A stretch of 64,000 bases of DNA. Origin: Brooklawnia sp937867175. GTDB lineage: Bacteria; Actinomycetota; Actinomycetes; Propionibacteriales; Propionibacteriaceae. The stretch lies in contig DAISIR010000001.1 in the NCBI GenBank assembly GCA_036821905.1, positions 1 through 64,000 of the forward strand. The letters run 5' to 3'. The translations under genes and the position numbers were made by a program. The notes beneath the pieces are model-generated. The model was not told the DNA's origin and did not search any database. It saw only the letters and a list, made by a program, of their open reading frames with translations. This document shows positions 33,789-41,806 of the stretch, piece after piece. Position 1 is the first letter of the stretch; every line of letters begins with the position of its first letter.

Positions 33789-34952
33789 GTGAGTAACGAC
33801 TACTGGGGTCGCCCGAACGATCCGGAAAAGAACCCCCCGGGCGGCGAGGGGCTGGAAGCAGCCGGGAACGAATCCACCCCGCAGCCGGACGATCTGCCGG
33901 GCGGCCAGCAGGAGCCCCCCTTTGGCATGCCCGCCTACGGCCAACAGCCTGGTAGCGATCAACCGGTCCGCCCGCCCGCCTACGGACAGCCCACCGAGGA
34001 GCCGCCGGCTCTCAGTGGCTATGGCCAGTCCCCTGCTGCGCAGTCCGGCTACGGCCAGCAACCCGGCTACGACGCCTACGGCCAGCCGACCTACAGCCAG
34101 CCGGGCGGCAACCCACCCAGCCCCGATTCTTACGGGCAGCAAACGTCCGAGCAGCTTGGCCAACAGCCTGATCTCGGCATCTACGGCCAACAACCCGGCT
34201 ACGGTCAACAACCTGACCTCGGCACCTACGGCCAACCCGGCGCCGGCCCACAGCCCGGCTACGACGCCTACGGTCAGTCTCCCTACGGTCAGTCCGACAG
34301 CGGGCCGCAGCCCGGTTACGGCACTTACGGCCAGCCCGGCGCCGAACAACCCGCACAGCCGTACGGCCAGAGCGGCTACGGCCAAGCCGGCTACGTTCAA
34401 GGCGCCACCGCCGGCTACGCGCAGCAGTCTGGTGCTCAGAGCCAGTCCGGCACCTATGGTCAGCAGCCCACCTACAGTGGCGAGTTGTACGGTCCCGTCT
34501 CTCCAGGAGGGGCTCCCTACGCTTCCTGGGGCAAGCGCGCGCTTGGCGGTCTCATCGACTACGTTGCTCCCGGCATGGTGATCGGTGTCATCGTCGGCAT
34601 CCTTGGCGGATTTGCGAGCGAGGATGTGCAGGGCGTCATCTCGTCCGTACTCGTCTTGGGTTGGTTCGTCTACACCATGGTGTATCTGGGTGGCACCACC
34701 GGCCAGTCATGGGGACGCAAGGTGGCCGGTGTCCGTTTGGTCAGTGAAGCCACTGGGCGTCCGATCGGCATGGCAATGGCCTTCGTTCGGCAATTGGCAC
34801 ACATCATCGACTCACTCATCTGCTACATCGGCTGGCTGTTCCCGCTCTGGGATGCCAAGCGCCAGACCATTGCAGACAAGATCATGAGCACGATCGTGAT
34901 CGACGAATCCACGAGCGGCGCCAGCCAACCGCAGCAGCCCTACAGCTACTGA
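33789..34952 (+). CDS. RDD family membrane protein with a long Tyr-Gly-Gln-rich N-terminal region
   Basis: A 387-residue protein. The GTG at 33789 follows GGAG at good distance. Residues 1-240 are low-complexity, with about fifteen YGQ triplets in repeats such as PGYDAYGQP, rich in Gln, Pro, Gly and Tyr and poor in charge. From residue 243 comes a normal RDD domain (WGKRALGGLIDYVAPGMVIG; GQSWGRKVAGVRLVSEATGR; a final DAKRQTIADKIMSTIVI) with three to four membrane helices. RDD proteins are often ion antiporters or of unknown role. Shorter Pro/Gln-rich tails are common in actinobacterial RDD proteins; this one is unusually long and regular. Confidence 0.88.
   Translation: MSNDYWGRPNDPEKNPPGGEGLEAAGNESTPQPDDLPGGQQEPPFGMPAYGQQPGSDQPVRPPAYGQPTEEPPALSGYGQSPAAQSGYGQQPGYDAYGQPTYSQPGGNPPSPDSYGQQTSEQLGQQPDLGIYGQQPGYGQQPDLGTYGQPGAGPQPGYDAYGQSPYGQSDSGPQPGYGTYGQPGAEQPAQPYGQSGYGQAGYVQGATAGYAQQSGAQSQSGTYGQQPTYSGELYGPVSPGGAPYASWGKRALGGLIDYVAPGMVIGVIVGILGGFASEDVQGVISSVLVLGWFVYTMVYLGGTTGQSWGRKVAGVRLVSEATGRPIGMAMAFVRQLAHIIDSLICYIGWLFPLWDAKRQTIADKIMSTIVIDESTSGASQPQQPYSY
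33880..34500 (+). repeat. Degenerate coding repeats (YGQ-rich region)
   Basis: Units of the form TAC-GGC-CAG recur through this stretch with variable spacers and preserve the frame, giving the low-complexity tail of the RDD protein. The array could change length by slippage. Confidence 0.7.
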
Positions 34953-35036
34953 CCACTGGCCGCACAAGCGGGTCGGGTGCCAATACCAAGCCCGACTCAG
35001 GTCGTCTGAGCGAGCCAAGCTTCGAAACCGATTGAC

Positions 35037-35072
35037 AAACGGGGGCGGTTCCTTCAAGAACCGCCCCCGTTT
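35037..35072. terminator. Bidirectional intrinsic terminator
   Basis: AAACGGGGGCGGTTC (35037-35051) pairs perfectly over 15 bases with GAACCGCCCCCGTTT (35058-35072). It lies between the convergent RDD gene and the SOS-linked membrane protein, and can serve both. Confidence 0.93.
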
Positions 35073-35083
35073 GCGTGTCAGAT

Positions 35084-35437
35084 TCAAGCAACGGTGCCGA
35101 TCGCCAGGTACTGGTTCACCACTACCACGGCCCCGAGAATGATCGCCAGCGCGAACGAGACCATGAGCAGGACAAGACCCACATCTGTGAGCCGCCACTC
35201 GGCAGTCGGCCCGGGATGACCGGTAACCAGGCGGCTCCGGGCAGCGCTACAGGTGACGCAGGACTCGCCAAGCAGCGGACCTCCGGGCTGATGCGGTCGG
35301 CCACCAGGGGTGACGCGCCGCCGGGCACGGGCGCGGGGGCCTCCATCATCGTGCCAGGCACGACCACGCGCAGTGCGCGTGCCGCTTGAGCCACCCTGCG
35401 CCGCACCACGAACCTCAGCGAAGCTGATGCTGGTCAT
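35084..35437 (-). CDS. Small SOS-box-preceded membrane protein, candidate cell-division inhibitor
   Basis: A 117-residue protein from ATG 35437 with GGAGGA upstream. Residues 1-80 are Arg/Gly/Pro-rich and probably disordered (RARARRRVTPGGRPHQPGG), with a CVTC motif at 60-63. Residues 86-112 are one membrane helix (VGLVLLMVSFALAIILGAVV). It ends seven residues after the helix. A full LexA box lies 43 bases upstream. In mycobacteria and corynebacteria this position beside lexA holds an SOS-induced division inhibitor (ChiZ/Rv2719c, DivS). The basic disordered tail plus one helix resembles the N-terminal part of ChiZ, but the LysM domain is absent. The role is inferred from place and regulation. 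Confidence 0.75.
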   Translation of the reverse strand: MTSISFAEVRGAAQGGSSGTRTARGRAWHDDGGPRARARRRVTPGGRPHQPGGPLLGESCVTCSAARSRLVTGHPGPTAEWRLTDVGLVLLMVSFALAIILGAVVVVNQYLAIGTVA

Positions 35438-35479
35438 CTCTGTCCTCCATTCGCCGGCCATCCGCCGGACTTCCTGCTG

Positions 35480-35495
35480 TCGAACTCTTGTTCGA
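35480..35495. promoter_or_regulatory. LexA binding site (SOS box) upstream of the small membrane protein
   Basis: TCGAACTCTTGTTCGA is a perfect GAAC-N4-GTTC palindrome with flanking TC/GA. It lies 43 bases upstream of the membrane protein start and 177 before lexA. Confidence 0.9.
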
Positions 35496-35624
35496 ATGCT
35501 ATCGGCCGACAGCCATTTCGGTCAAGCATTCGATTTCAGCGTTCCTGCGACAAGATCCAACCACGGGCTACTGACAGTTCCTGCAGCGCCTCGTTCTCAG
35601 CGCACGACACGCGGCGCGACATGC

Positions 35625-35640
35625 TCGAACAGATGTTTGA
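35625..35640. promoter_or_regulatory. LexA binding site (SOS box) upstream of lexA
   Basis: TCGAACAGATGTTTGA matches the SOS box with one change in the right half (GTTT for GTTC). It ends 31 bases before the lexA start, as expected for autoregulation. Confidence 0.8.
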
Positions 35641-35671
35641 TTTGGGCTGCGGCAAGCTCTAGCGTTGAACC

Positions 35672-36451
35672 ATGATCACCACTAGGCGTGCGAATCAAGG
35701 CGAGAAGAAGGGCCGACCAGGCCGTCCGACCAACGAGTCGGTCGCGCGCGCCATGGGCATAGCCGAGGTACCCGGCCAGGACGACGCGTCCGGCCTGACC
35801 CCTCGACAGCGGCGCATCCTCGAGTTCATCCAGCAGGCCGTCGAGACCCGCGGCTACCCGCCCTCGATCCGAGAGATGGGCGACGCAGTGGGCCTGGCCA
35901 GTTCCTCCAGCGTCTCGCACCAACTCAAGGTGCTGGAATCGAAGGGCTTTCTGCGGCGTGACCCCAACCGGCCGCGCGCCTTGGAAGTGATCCTGCCGGA
36001 GCGCCAGCAGTCTTCCACCGACGTTGATCTGGGCACCAACCAGCCCGACTCGACCGACATTCTGGACGCCTTCCCGGCGGCCGTCGAAGTTCCAGTACTG
36101 GGACGCATCGCCGCCGGCGCCCCGATCCTCGCCGACCAGCAGGTGGAACATGTGCTGCCGCTCCCGCGTGAATTGGTCGGCGAAGGCACACTGTTCTCGC
36201 TGGAGGTACGAGGTGACTCGATGGTCGAGGCCGCCATCTGTGATGGGGACTACGTCGTTGTGCGGCAGCAGCCAACCGCGAACAACGGCGAGATCGTCGC
36301 CGCGCTGCTGGACGGCGAAGCGACCGTCAAGACACTGCGTCGTACCCCCGGTCAAGTCTGGTTGCTGCCGCACAATCCCGCCTACCAGCCCATCGATGCT
36401 ACCAACGCCACCATCCTCGGCAAGGTGGTGGCCGTCCTCAGACGGCTCTAG
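35672..36451 (+). CDS. lexA: SOS repressor LexA
   Basis: A 259-residue LexA. After a basic 40-residue N-terminal extension comes the winged helix (LTPRQRRILEFIQQAVETRG; SSSSVSHQLKVLESKGFLRR). Self-cleavage is expected between Ala148 and Gly149 (RIAAGAP). The catalytic dyad is Ser183 (GDSMVEAAICDGD) and Lys220 (EATVKTL). RecA, encoded in this window, triggers the cleavage. The last four bases CTAG are shared with the convergent dinG stop. Some of the N-terminal extension may be non-native if a downstream start is used, but no better start is seen. Confidence 0.96.
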   Translation: MITTRRANQGEKKGRPGRPTNESVARAMGIAEVPGQDDASGLTPRQRRILEFIQQAVETRGYPPSIREMGDAVGLASSSSVSHQLKVLESKGFLRRDPNRPRALEVILPERQQSSTDVDLGTNQPDSTDILDAFPAAVEVPVLGRIAAGAPILADQQVEHVLPLPRELVGEGTLFSLEVRGDSMVEAAICDGDYVVVRQQPTANNGEIVAALLDGEATVKTLRRTPGQVWLLPHNPAYQPIDATNATILGKVVAVLRRL

Positions 36452-38475
36452 GGGTGTCGGCTCCCCTCACCTGAGCCCAAACGCTGTAGTGCCGCAACCG
36501 CCGCCTCCGGGTTGGTCGTGACCCAGAACGGAGGCAACGAGGCACGCAGGAAACTACCGTAGCGCGCCTTGACCAGGCGAGGATCGAGCACCGCCACCAC
36601 TCCCCTGTCGCTGTCACGGCGGATCAGTCTCCCGGCACCTTGGGCCAGCAGCAATGCGGCATGCGTCGCCGCGACCTGCATGAATCCGTTCCCGCCGGCC
36701 TGCACGACGGCCTCCTGACGCGCCTGCATGAGCGGGTCGTCCGGCCGCGGGAATGGAATCTTGTCGATCACCACCAGCCGGCAGGCATCCCCCGGCACGT
36801 CGATTCCCTGCCACAACGACATGGTGCCCAACAGCACCGAGCGTTCGTTGGTGACAAAGGTGCGGGTCAACTCGCCGAGTTGCACCTCGCCCTGGCAGAG
36901 CACGGTCAGCTCAGGGAACTCGGCCCGCAGGTGGGCTGCGGCGAGCTCTGCAGACCGCTGCGAGGCGAACAGGCCTAGAGTCCGCCCGTCGGCGGCCCAG
37001 ACCAATTCGGCCAGTTCAGTAAGCGCATCCGGCGCGATACCGTCCCGTCCCGGGTTCGCCAGGCCCCGAGCGACGTAGAGGATGCCCTGCTTGGCGTAGT
37101 CGAACGGCGACCCCACGTCCAGCCCACGCCACTGGGTCGCGTCGCCGGGCTCGGTATCCTCGTCGATCCGGTCGCCCCTCTTGAGACCGACGCTGCTGGC
37201 CATCGACTCGAAGGAGCCCCCCAGAGTGAGGGTCGCCGAGGTGAGAATCGTGGTGTGCTCAGCCAACACCTGCTCGCGCATCAGACCGGCGACCGACAAC
37301 GGTGCCACATGGAGTTCCCGCCCGAAGCGCTCGTGTTCGCTCAACCAGACGACATCATGTTCGCTCAGCTTGCTCATCCGCTCGGCGATGTCGAAGATCT
37401 CCCGCACTGCGGCGGCGGCCTGCGTCCGCTCCGGGTCTGCGGCCTGCCCCGAGGGCGGGCTCATCGCCGAGACGGCTCGCCGGGAGGCCTCACGCACCAG
37501 TTGAGCGCCCTGAACTGCCAGCGATTCTGGTTTGGTAACGCGACCAAGCGGTACCTCGTCGAGGGCTGCGGCGAAGCCATCGGCCACTTCGAGCAATTCG
37601 AGGCCCAGGTCATCGTCCAGCCATTCCGAGGCACGCCGGGCGACGCGCTCGATCTGTTGGGCCGACAGCTCACTGCTGGCCGCGCCAGTGATCCGGCTGA
37701 CCAGTTCGTGCGCCTCGTCGATGATCACCGCGCCGTGTTCGGGCAGCGCGGTGCCACCATGCATCGCGTTGATGGCCAAGAGCGCGTGGTTGGTGACGAC
37801 TAGATCGGCCAGTCTAGCCCGCGCCCTGGAGGCCTCCACGAAGCATTCCGCCCCGTAAGGGCATTTGGCGGCGCCCAGGCACTCCCGGACGGGTACCGAA
37901 ACCTGGGCCCATGCGCGCGGCGAGTGGCTCGGCGCGTCATCGCGGTCGGCCAGGCCATGATCCTTGGTCTGGGCCTCGGCCCACTCGCGCAGCCCCAGCA
38001 CTTCGACCCCGAGGGCGGACGCGGCGTCCGCTCCCGAGCCTCTCATCGCCTCGCCGACCTCTGACCCACCGAGCAGGGAATCCTGTGCAGCCCCCACCTG
38101 GTCGCGCACCCGCAACAGGCACGCGTAGTTGGAGCGTCCCTTGAGCACCTCCGTGCGGGGTTCGCGGCCCAGCACCGCCGCCACCGCCTTGGCAGCCACT
38201 GGGATGTCCTTCCTGGTCAGCTGGGCTTGCAGGGCCAGCGTCGCAGTGGCGACAAGAACAGCCTGGCCCGATTCCATCGCCCAGACCAGCGCTGGGACCA
38301 GGTATCCCAACGATTTCCCGGTGCCGGTGCCGGCCTGAACCAGCAGGTGGGCACCGTCGGTGAGGCTCTTCAAGATCTGGTCGCACATCACCTGCTGGCC
38401 CGCACGCGGACTGCCGTCGATCGCCGCAACGGCGGCGGCCAGGGCATCGGCGGCCTGGCGCGCCTCGTCAGTCAC
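36448..38475 (-). CDS. dinG: ATP-dependent DNA helicase of the DinG/XPD type
   Basis: A 675-residue 5'-3' helicase. Walker A is VQAGTGTGKSLGYLVPALVW, the DEAH box is VIIDEAHEL, and four Cys residues (NYACLL; RECLGAAKCPYGAECF) mark the iron-sulfur cluster. C-terminal motifs include LLGTMSLWQGIDVPGD and AQGAGRLIRRDSDRG. The GTG at 38475, overlapping the hflX stop by eight bases, is preferred because homologues begin near there; an ATG at 38520 would add 15 residues. It probably unwinds R-loops and damaged DNA. No SOS box of its own is seen; it follows hflX. Confidence 0.92.
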   Translation of the reverse strand: MTDEARQAADALAAAVAAIDGSPRAGQQVMCDQILKSLTDGAHLLVQAGTGTGKSLGYLVPALVWAMESGQAVLVATATLALQAQLTRKDIPVAAKAVAAVLGREPRTEVLKGRSNYACLLRVRDQVGAAQDSLLGGSEVGEAMRGSGADAASALGVEVLGLREWAEAQTKDHGLADRDDAPSHSPRAWAQVSVPVRECLGAAKCPYGAECFVEASRARARLADLVVTNHALLAINAMHGGTALPEHGAVIIDEAHELVSRITGAASSELSAQQIERVARRASEWLDDDLGLELLEVADGFAAALDEVPLGRVTKPESLAVQGAQLVREASRRAVSAMSPPSGQAADPERTQAAAAVREIFDIAERMSKLSEHDVVWLSEHERFGRELHVAPLSVAGLMREQVLAEHTTILTSATLTLGGSFESMASSVGLKRGDRIDEDTEPGDATQWRGLDVGSPFDYAKQGILYVARGLANPGRDGIAPDALTELAELVWAADGRTLGLFASQRSAELAAAHLRAEFPELTVLCQGEVQLGELTRTFVTNERSVLLGTMSLWQGIDVPGDACRLVVIDKIPFPRPDDPLMQARQEAVVQAGGNGFMQVAATHAALLLAQGAGRLIRRDSDRGVVAVLDPRLVKARYGSFLRASLPPFWVTTNPEAAVAALQRLGSGEGSRHP

Positions 38476-40000
38476 GCTCTTGTCCGGCGTCCTGCTGCTG
38501 TGCTGCGTCGGCTGGGGCATATGGTGCCAGCTGGGCGGCGAGATCGGGGTGCACTCGAGCCTTCACCAACGTGCCATCGGCCAGGTGCTCCAAGAGCAGC
38601 GTCTCACCCTCGCGATGGACCCGGTCGACGAGGTCGCCCCGGTTCCAGGGCACCAGTGCGGTGACCTCGAGCTGCGGGCTCGGAAGTCGCTCTTCGATCA
38701 CGGCACGCAACCGATCCAGACCCTGCCCGGTACGGGCCGACACGACGACTGCATCAGGGTACTGACTCTTCAGCACCGCCAGCACGTCAGGATCTGCCTG
38801 ATCCACCTTGTTGATCACCAACTGCTCGGCGCGGTCAGCCGCCCCGATCTCGGCAAGCACCTGCCGCACCGCCGCGATCTGGCCTTGCGGATCTGGGTCC
38901 GAGCCGTCCACCACGTGCAGCAGGAGGTCGGCGTCCACGGTCTCCTCCAATGTCGACCGGAACGCCTCAACCAAGTCCGTCGGCAGGTGCCGCACGAACC
39001 CGACAGTGTCGGTGAGCGTGTAGACGCGACCGTCCGAGGTGGTATCGCGCCGTGTCGTGGGGTCGAGGGTAGCGAAGAGCGCATCCTCGACCAAGACGCC
39101 GGCATGAGTGAGCCGGTTGAGCAGCGAGGACTTCCCGGCGTTGGTGTAGCCGACGATGGCGACCGATGGGACCAGATGGCGTCGCCGGTCCGCTCGTTTG
39201 ACGGCGCGCGTACCGGCCATCTCACGCAGCCGACCGCGGAGCACGCTGATGCGGTGGTTGATGCGGCGCCGGTCGGTCTCTATCTTCGTCTCACCGGGGC
39301 CGCGGCCACCGATTCCGACGCCGCCGGACGCCCGGCCGCCGACCTGTCGCGACAGGCTGGTACCCCAGCCACGCAGCCGTTGCTTGAGGTAGTTCAGCTG
39401 TGCCAACTCGACCTGCGCTTTACCCTCGACGCTCTTGGCGTGTTGGGCGAAGATGTCGAGGATCAGTGCAGTCCGGTCGACGACCTTGACTCCTACCCGA
39501 TCCTCCAGGGTGCGCAGCTGGGCAGGCGTCAACTCGCCATCGCAGATGACGGTGTCGGCGCCGGTCGCCTGGACGACTTCGCGCACCTGGTCAACCTTGC
39601 CACGTCCCACGTAGGTCGCGGGATCAGGGTTGCTGCGGCGCTGCACCAGACCGTCGAGCACTTGGGAGCCGGCCGTTTCAGCCAGCGCCTTGAGCTCGAA
39701 CATGGCGTTGTCTGCATCTGTTTGGCTGCCGCTGGTCCAGACGCTGACGAGTACCACCCGCTCGAGGCGCAGCTGGCGGTACTCGACCTCGGAGATGTCG
39801 GCCAGTTCGGTGGACAATCCGGGAACTCGACGTAGCGAATGGCGCTCCGCCAACTCGAGATCTCCTTGGTCCGGGTCGTCCTCGTCGTCCCACAGGTCCT
39901 CGTCGTAGTCGTCCCAGTCATCGGTGTCCCATGCCTCGTCGTCGACCATCGGTTCACCGCGTTCAGCCCGCCCGGGCGGGATCATGGCTTCGTCTGTCAT
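38468..40000 (-). CDS. hflX: GTPase HflX
   Basis: A 510-residue ribosome-associated GTPase that splits or rescues ribosomes under stress. An acidic N-terminal region (about residues 19-50, mostly Asp, Glu and Trp) precedes the HflX domain (SNPDPATYVGRGKVDQVREV; IFAQHAKSVEGKAQVELAQL; GGRGPGETKIETDRR). The G domain has VGYTNAGKSSLLNRL, DTVGFV and NKVDQAD. The start is ATG 40000, 32 bases after the dapF stop... on the same strand. Confidence 0.96.
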   Translation of the reverse strand: MTDEAMIPPGRAERGEPMVDDEAWDTDDWDDYDEDLWDDEDDPDQGDLELAERHSLRRVPGLSTELADISEVEYRQLRLERVVLVSVWTSGSQTDADNAMFELKALAETAGSQVLDGLVQRRSNPDPATYVGRGKVDQVREVVQATGADTVICDGELTPAQLRTLEDRVGVKVVDRTALILDIFAQHAKSVEGKAQVELAQLNYLKQRLRGWGTSLSRQVGGRASGGVGIGGRGPGETKIETDRRRINHRISVLRGRLREMAGTRAVKRADRRRHLVPSVAIVGYTNAGKSSLLNRLTHAGVLVEDALFATLDPTTRRDTTSDGRVYTLTDTVGFVRHLPTDLVEAFRSTLEETVDADLLLHVVDGSDPDPQGQIAAVRQVLAEIGAADRAEQLVINKVDQADPDVLAVLKSQYPDAVVVSARTGQGLDRLRAVIEERLPSPQLEVTALVPWNRGDLVDRVHREGETLLLEHLADGTLVKARVHPDLAAQLAPYAPADAAQQQDAGQERD

Positions 40001-40032
40001 CGTCCCGCAAGCCTACGCGACGCGCCGGGCGA

Positions 40033-40857
40033 TCAGCTCGGCAGGACAACACTCCCGTGGGCCACGACAACAGCAGGGCCGGTAAGGTACGCCCGCTCTT
40101 GGGTCTGCTCGACGTTCAGGTCGCCACCCGGCACACTGACGTGCACGGTGCCGGTCGACTGCCCAAGCCCGGCCAGGTGGGCCGCTGCGGCTGCGACCAC
40201 CCCCGTACCGCAGGACATGGTCTCGCCGACGCCGCGTTCGTGGACGCGCATCTGAAGATCGTGGTCACTCCTGGGCACCACGAACTCAATGTTGGTCCCC
40301 GAAGGGTAGACCTGCGGATCGAAACCGGGCTGCCGGCTGAGGTCGAGTCCTGTCAGTGCCAGTTGGTCGGCCAGCACCACGACCGCATGCGGGTTGCCGA
40401 CATCTACCGTGATCGCCCGGCATTGCCGACCGGCGATCTCGACCCATGTCGGTTGGTCGACCACGGTGGCACGACCGACGTCGACGGTGATTCGGCCATC
40501 AGGCTGCGGCCAGGCGGTGCGCAGCCCCGCCCGAGTGGCGATCTGCACCGCACCCGGGGCAACCAAGCCAAGCTCGAGCAGGTGGCGTACGAAGACGCGC
40601 AGCCCGTTACCGCACATCTCGGCAATCGACCCGTCGGCGTTGCGGTAGTCCATGAACCACAGGGCCCGGTCACCGTCCCATTCGGGGATCGAGGCGGCCT
40701 TCACTGCGCGAAGCAGCCCGTCGCCACCGATTCCGGCCCGGCGGTCACACAGCCAGCGCACAGTCTCGGCTTCCAGCGGGTGGTGGTCGTCGGCGTCCAG
40801 GACCAGGACGAAGTCGTTCAGGGTGCCGTGACCTTTGGCGAAGTTCAGCGTCGTCAC
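40033..40857 (-). CDS. dapF: Diaminopimelate epimerase
   Basis: A 274-residue epimerase converting LL- to meso-diaminopimelate for lysine and peptidoglycan synthesis. The two catalytic cysteines are in AEMCGNGLRVF and GETMSCGTGVVAAA. Also seen are KGHGTLNDFVLV and IGGDGLL near the N-terminus. The start is GTG 40857, twelve bases after the miaA stop. The dapF-miaA-miaB order is common in actinobacteria. Confidence 0.96.
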   Translation of the reverse strand: MTTLNFAKGHGTLNDFVLVLDADDHHPLEAETVRWLCDRRAGIGGDGLLRAVKAASIPEWDGDRALWFMDYRNADGSIAEMCGNGLRVFVRHLLELGLVAPGAVQIATRAGLRTAWPQPDGRITVDVGRATVVDQPTWVEIAGRQCRAITVDVGNPHAVVVLADQLALTGLDLSRQPGFDPQVYPSGTNIEFVVPRSDHDLQMRVHERGVGETMSCGTGVVAAAAAHLAGLGQSTGTVHVSVPGGDLNVEQTQERAYLTGPAVVVAHGSVVLPS

Positions 40858-40869
40858 CCGTTCAGTCTG

Positions 40870-41805
40870 TCATCCGGTCCAAGCCAGGCCAAGGGCGGTC
40901 ACGATGGTGGCTGCTGCGTCCGGACTGCTCGCGGGCAGCCACTGGATGCGGTCGTCGCGGGAGAACCAGCCCAGCTGTTTGCGGGCGAAGCGGCGTGTTC
41001 CGTCGATGGTGGCCTGTCGGGCCTGCTCCTCACTCGAATTACCGGCGAGGAAGTCGAGCACCTGTTGATATCCCAAACCACGGGACGCGGTCAAGCCCTC
41101 CCGCAGACCGCGGCTGGTCAGCGTCCGCACCTCTTCGACGAGACCGTCCGTCCACATCTGGTCGACGCGCGCAGCGATCCTGGCATCCATTTCGGCCCGA
41201 TCCAGACGCAGTCCGAATTGGTGCACGTTGGCCAGTTCATAGTCAGGTTCCGGCAGCCGTGCCGTGTAGTCCCCGGTGAGTTCGATCACTTCGAGTGCCC
41301 GGACGATCCGGCGTGCGTTTCCCGGCAGGATGTCTGCGGCGGCGCGGGGATTCCGCTCGGCCAGGACACCGTGCAGTGCGGTCGCCCCGACGCGCTCCAA
41401 CTCGGCCTGCCACTTGCCTCGCACGACCGGGTCAGTTCCCGGGAAGTGGAAGCGGTCTACGATGGCGCGAATATAGAGGCTGCTCCCACCAACAAGAATC
41501 GGAATGATTCCGCGGCTGCGCAGGTCGGCGATGACCTCGCGCGCCATGGTTTGGAACTGCGCCACCGAGGCGGTCTGGGTGACATCCATGATGTCGACCA
41601 AGTGGTGGTGGACCCGCGCCAACTCATCCACGCCGGGTTTGGCGGTCCCGATCTCCATCCCGCGATAGACCAGCATCGAGTCCGCATTGACCACCTCGGC
41701 CGGTTGACCATGCGAGCCGAGTAGTTCGGCCAGACCGATGGCCAATCTTGACTTGCCACTGGCGGTGGGGCCAACCAGCACGACGAGCGGCAACTCCGCG
41801 GCCAA
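40870..41805 (-). CDS. miaA: tRNA dimethylallyltransferase
   Basis: A 311-residue enzyme that adds a dimethylallyl group to A37 of tRNAs reading UNN codons. The P-loop is LVGPTASGKSRLAIGLAE, with NADSMLVYRGMEIGTAKP and ILVGGSSLYIRAIVDRF. The TTG at 41805 lies one base after the miaB stop and eight after AGGGA, and gives normal family length; the longer frame is a shadow of miaB. It supplies the substrate for MiaB, encoded just upstream. Confidence 0.93.
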   Translation of the reverse strand: MAAELPLVVLVGPTASGKSRLAIGLAELLGSHGQPAEVVNADSMLVYRGMEIGTAKPGVDELARVHHHLVDIMDVTQTASVAQFQTMAREVIADLRSRGIIPILVGGSSLYIRAIVDRFHFPGTDPVVRGKWQAELERVGATALHGVLAERNPRAAADILPGNARRIVRALEVIELTGDYTARLPEPDYELANVHQFGLRLDRAEMDARIAARVDQMWTDGLVEEVRTLTSRGLREGLTASRGLGYQQVLDFLAGNSSEEQARQATIDGTRRFARKQLGWFSRDDRIQWLPASSPDAAATIVTALGLAWTG

Positions 41806-41806
41806 A

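Noticed and set aside
33690..34400. Minus-strand extension of the DUF2752 gene with repeated Ala/Gly/Leu/Val segments
   Set aside because: It is the antisense of the YGQ repeats of the RDD gene; DUF2752 proteins begin near 33686, where a ribosome site lies.
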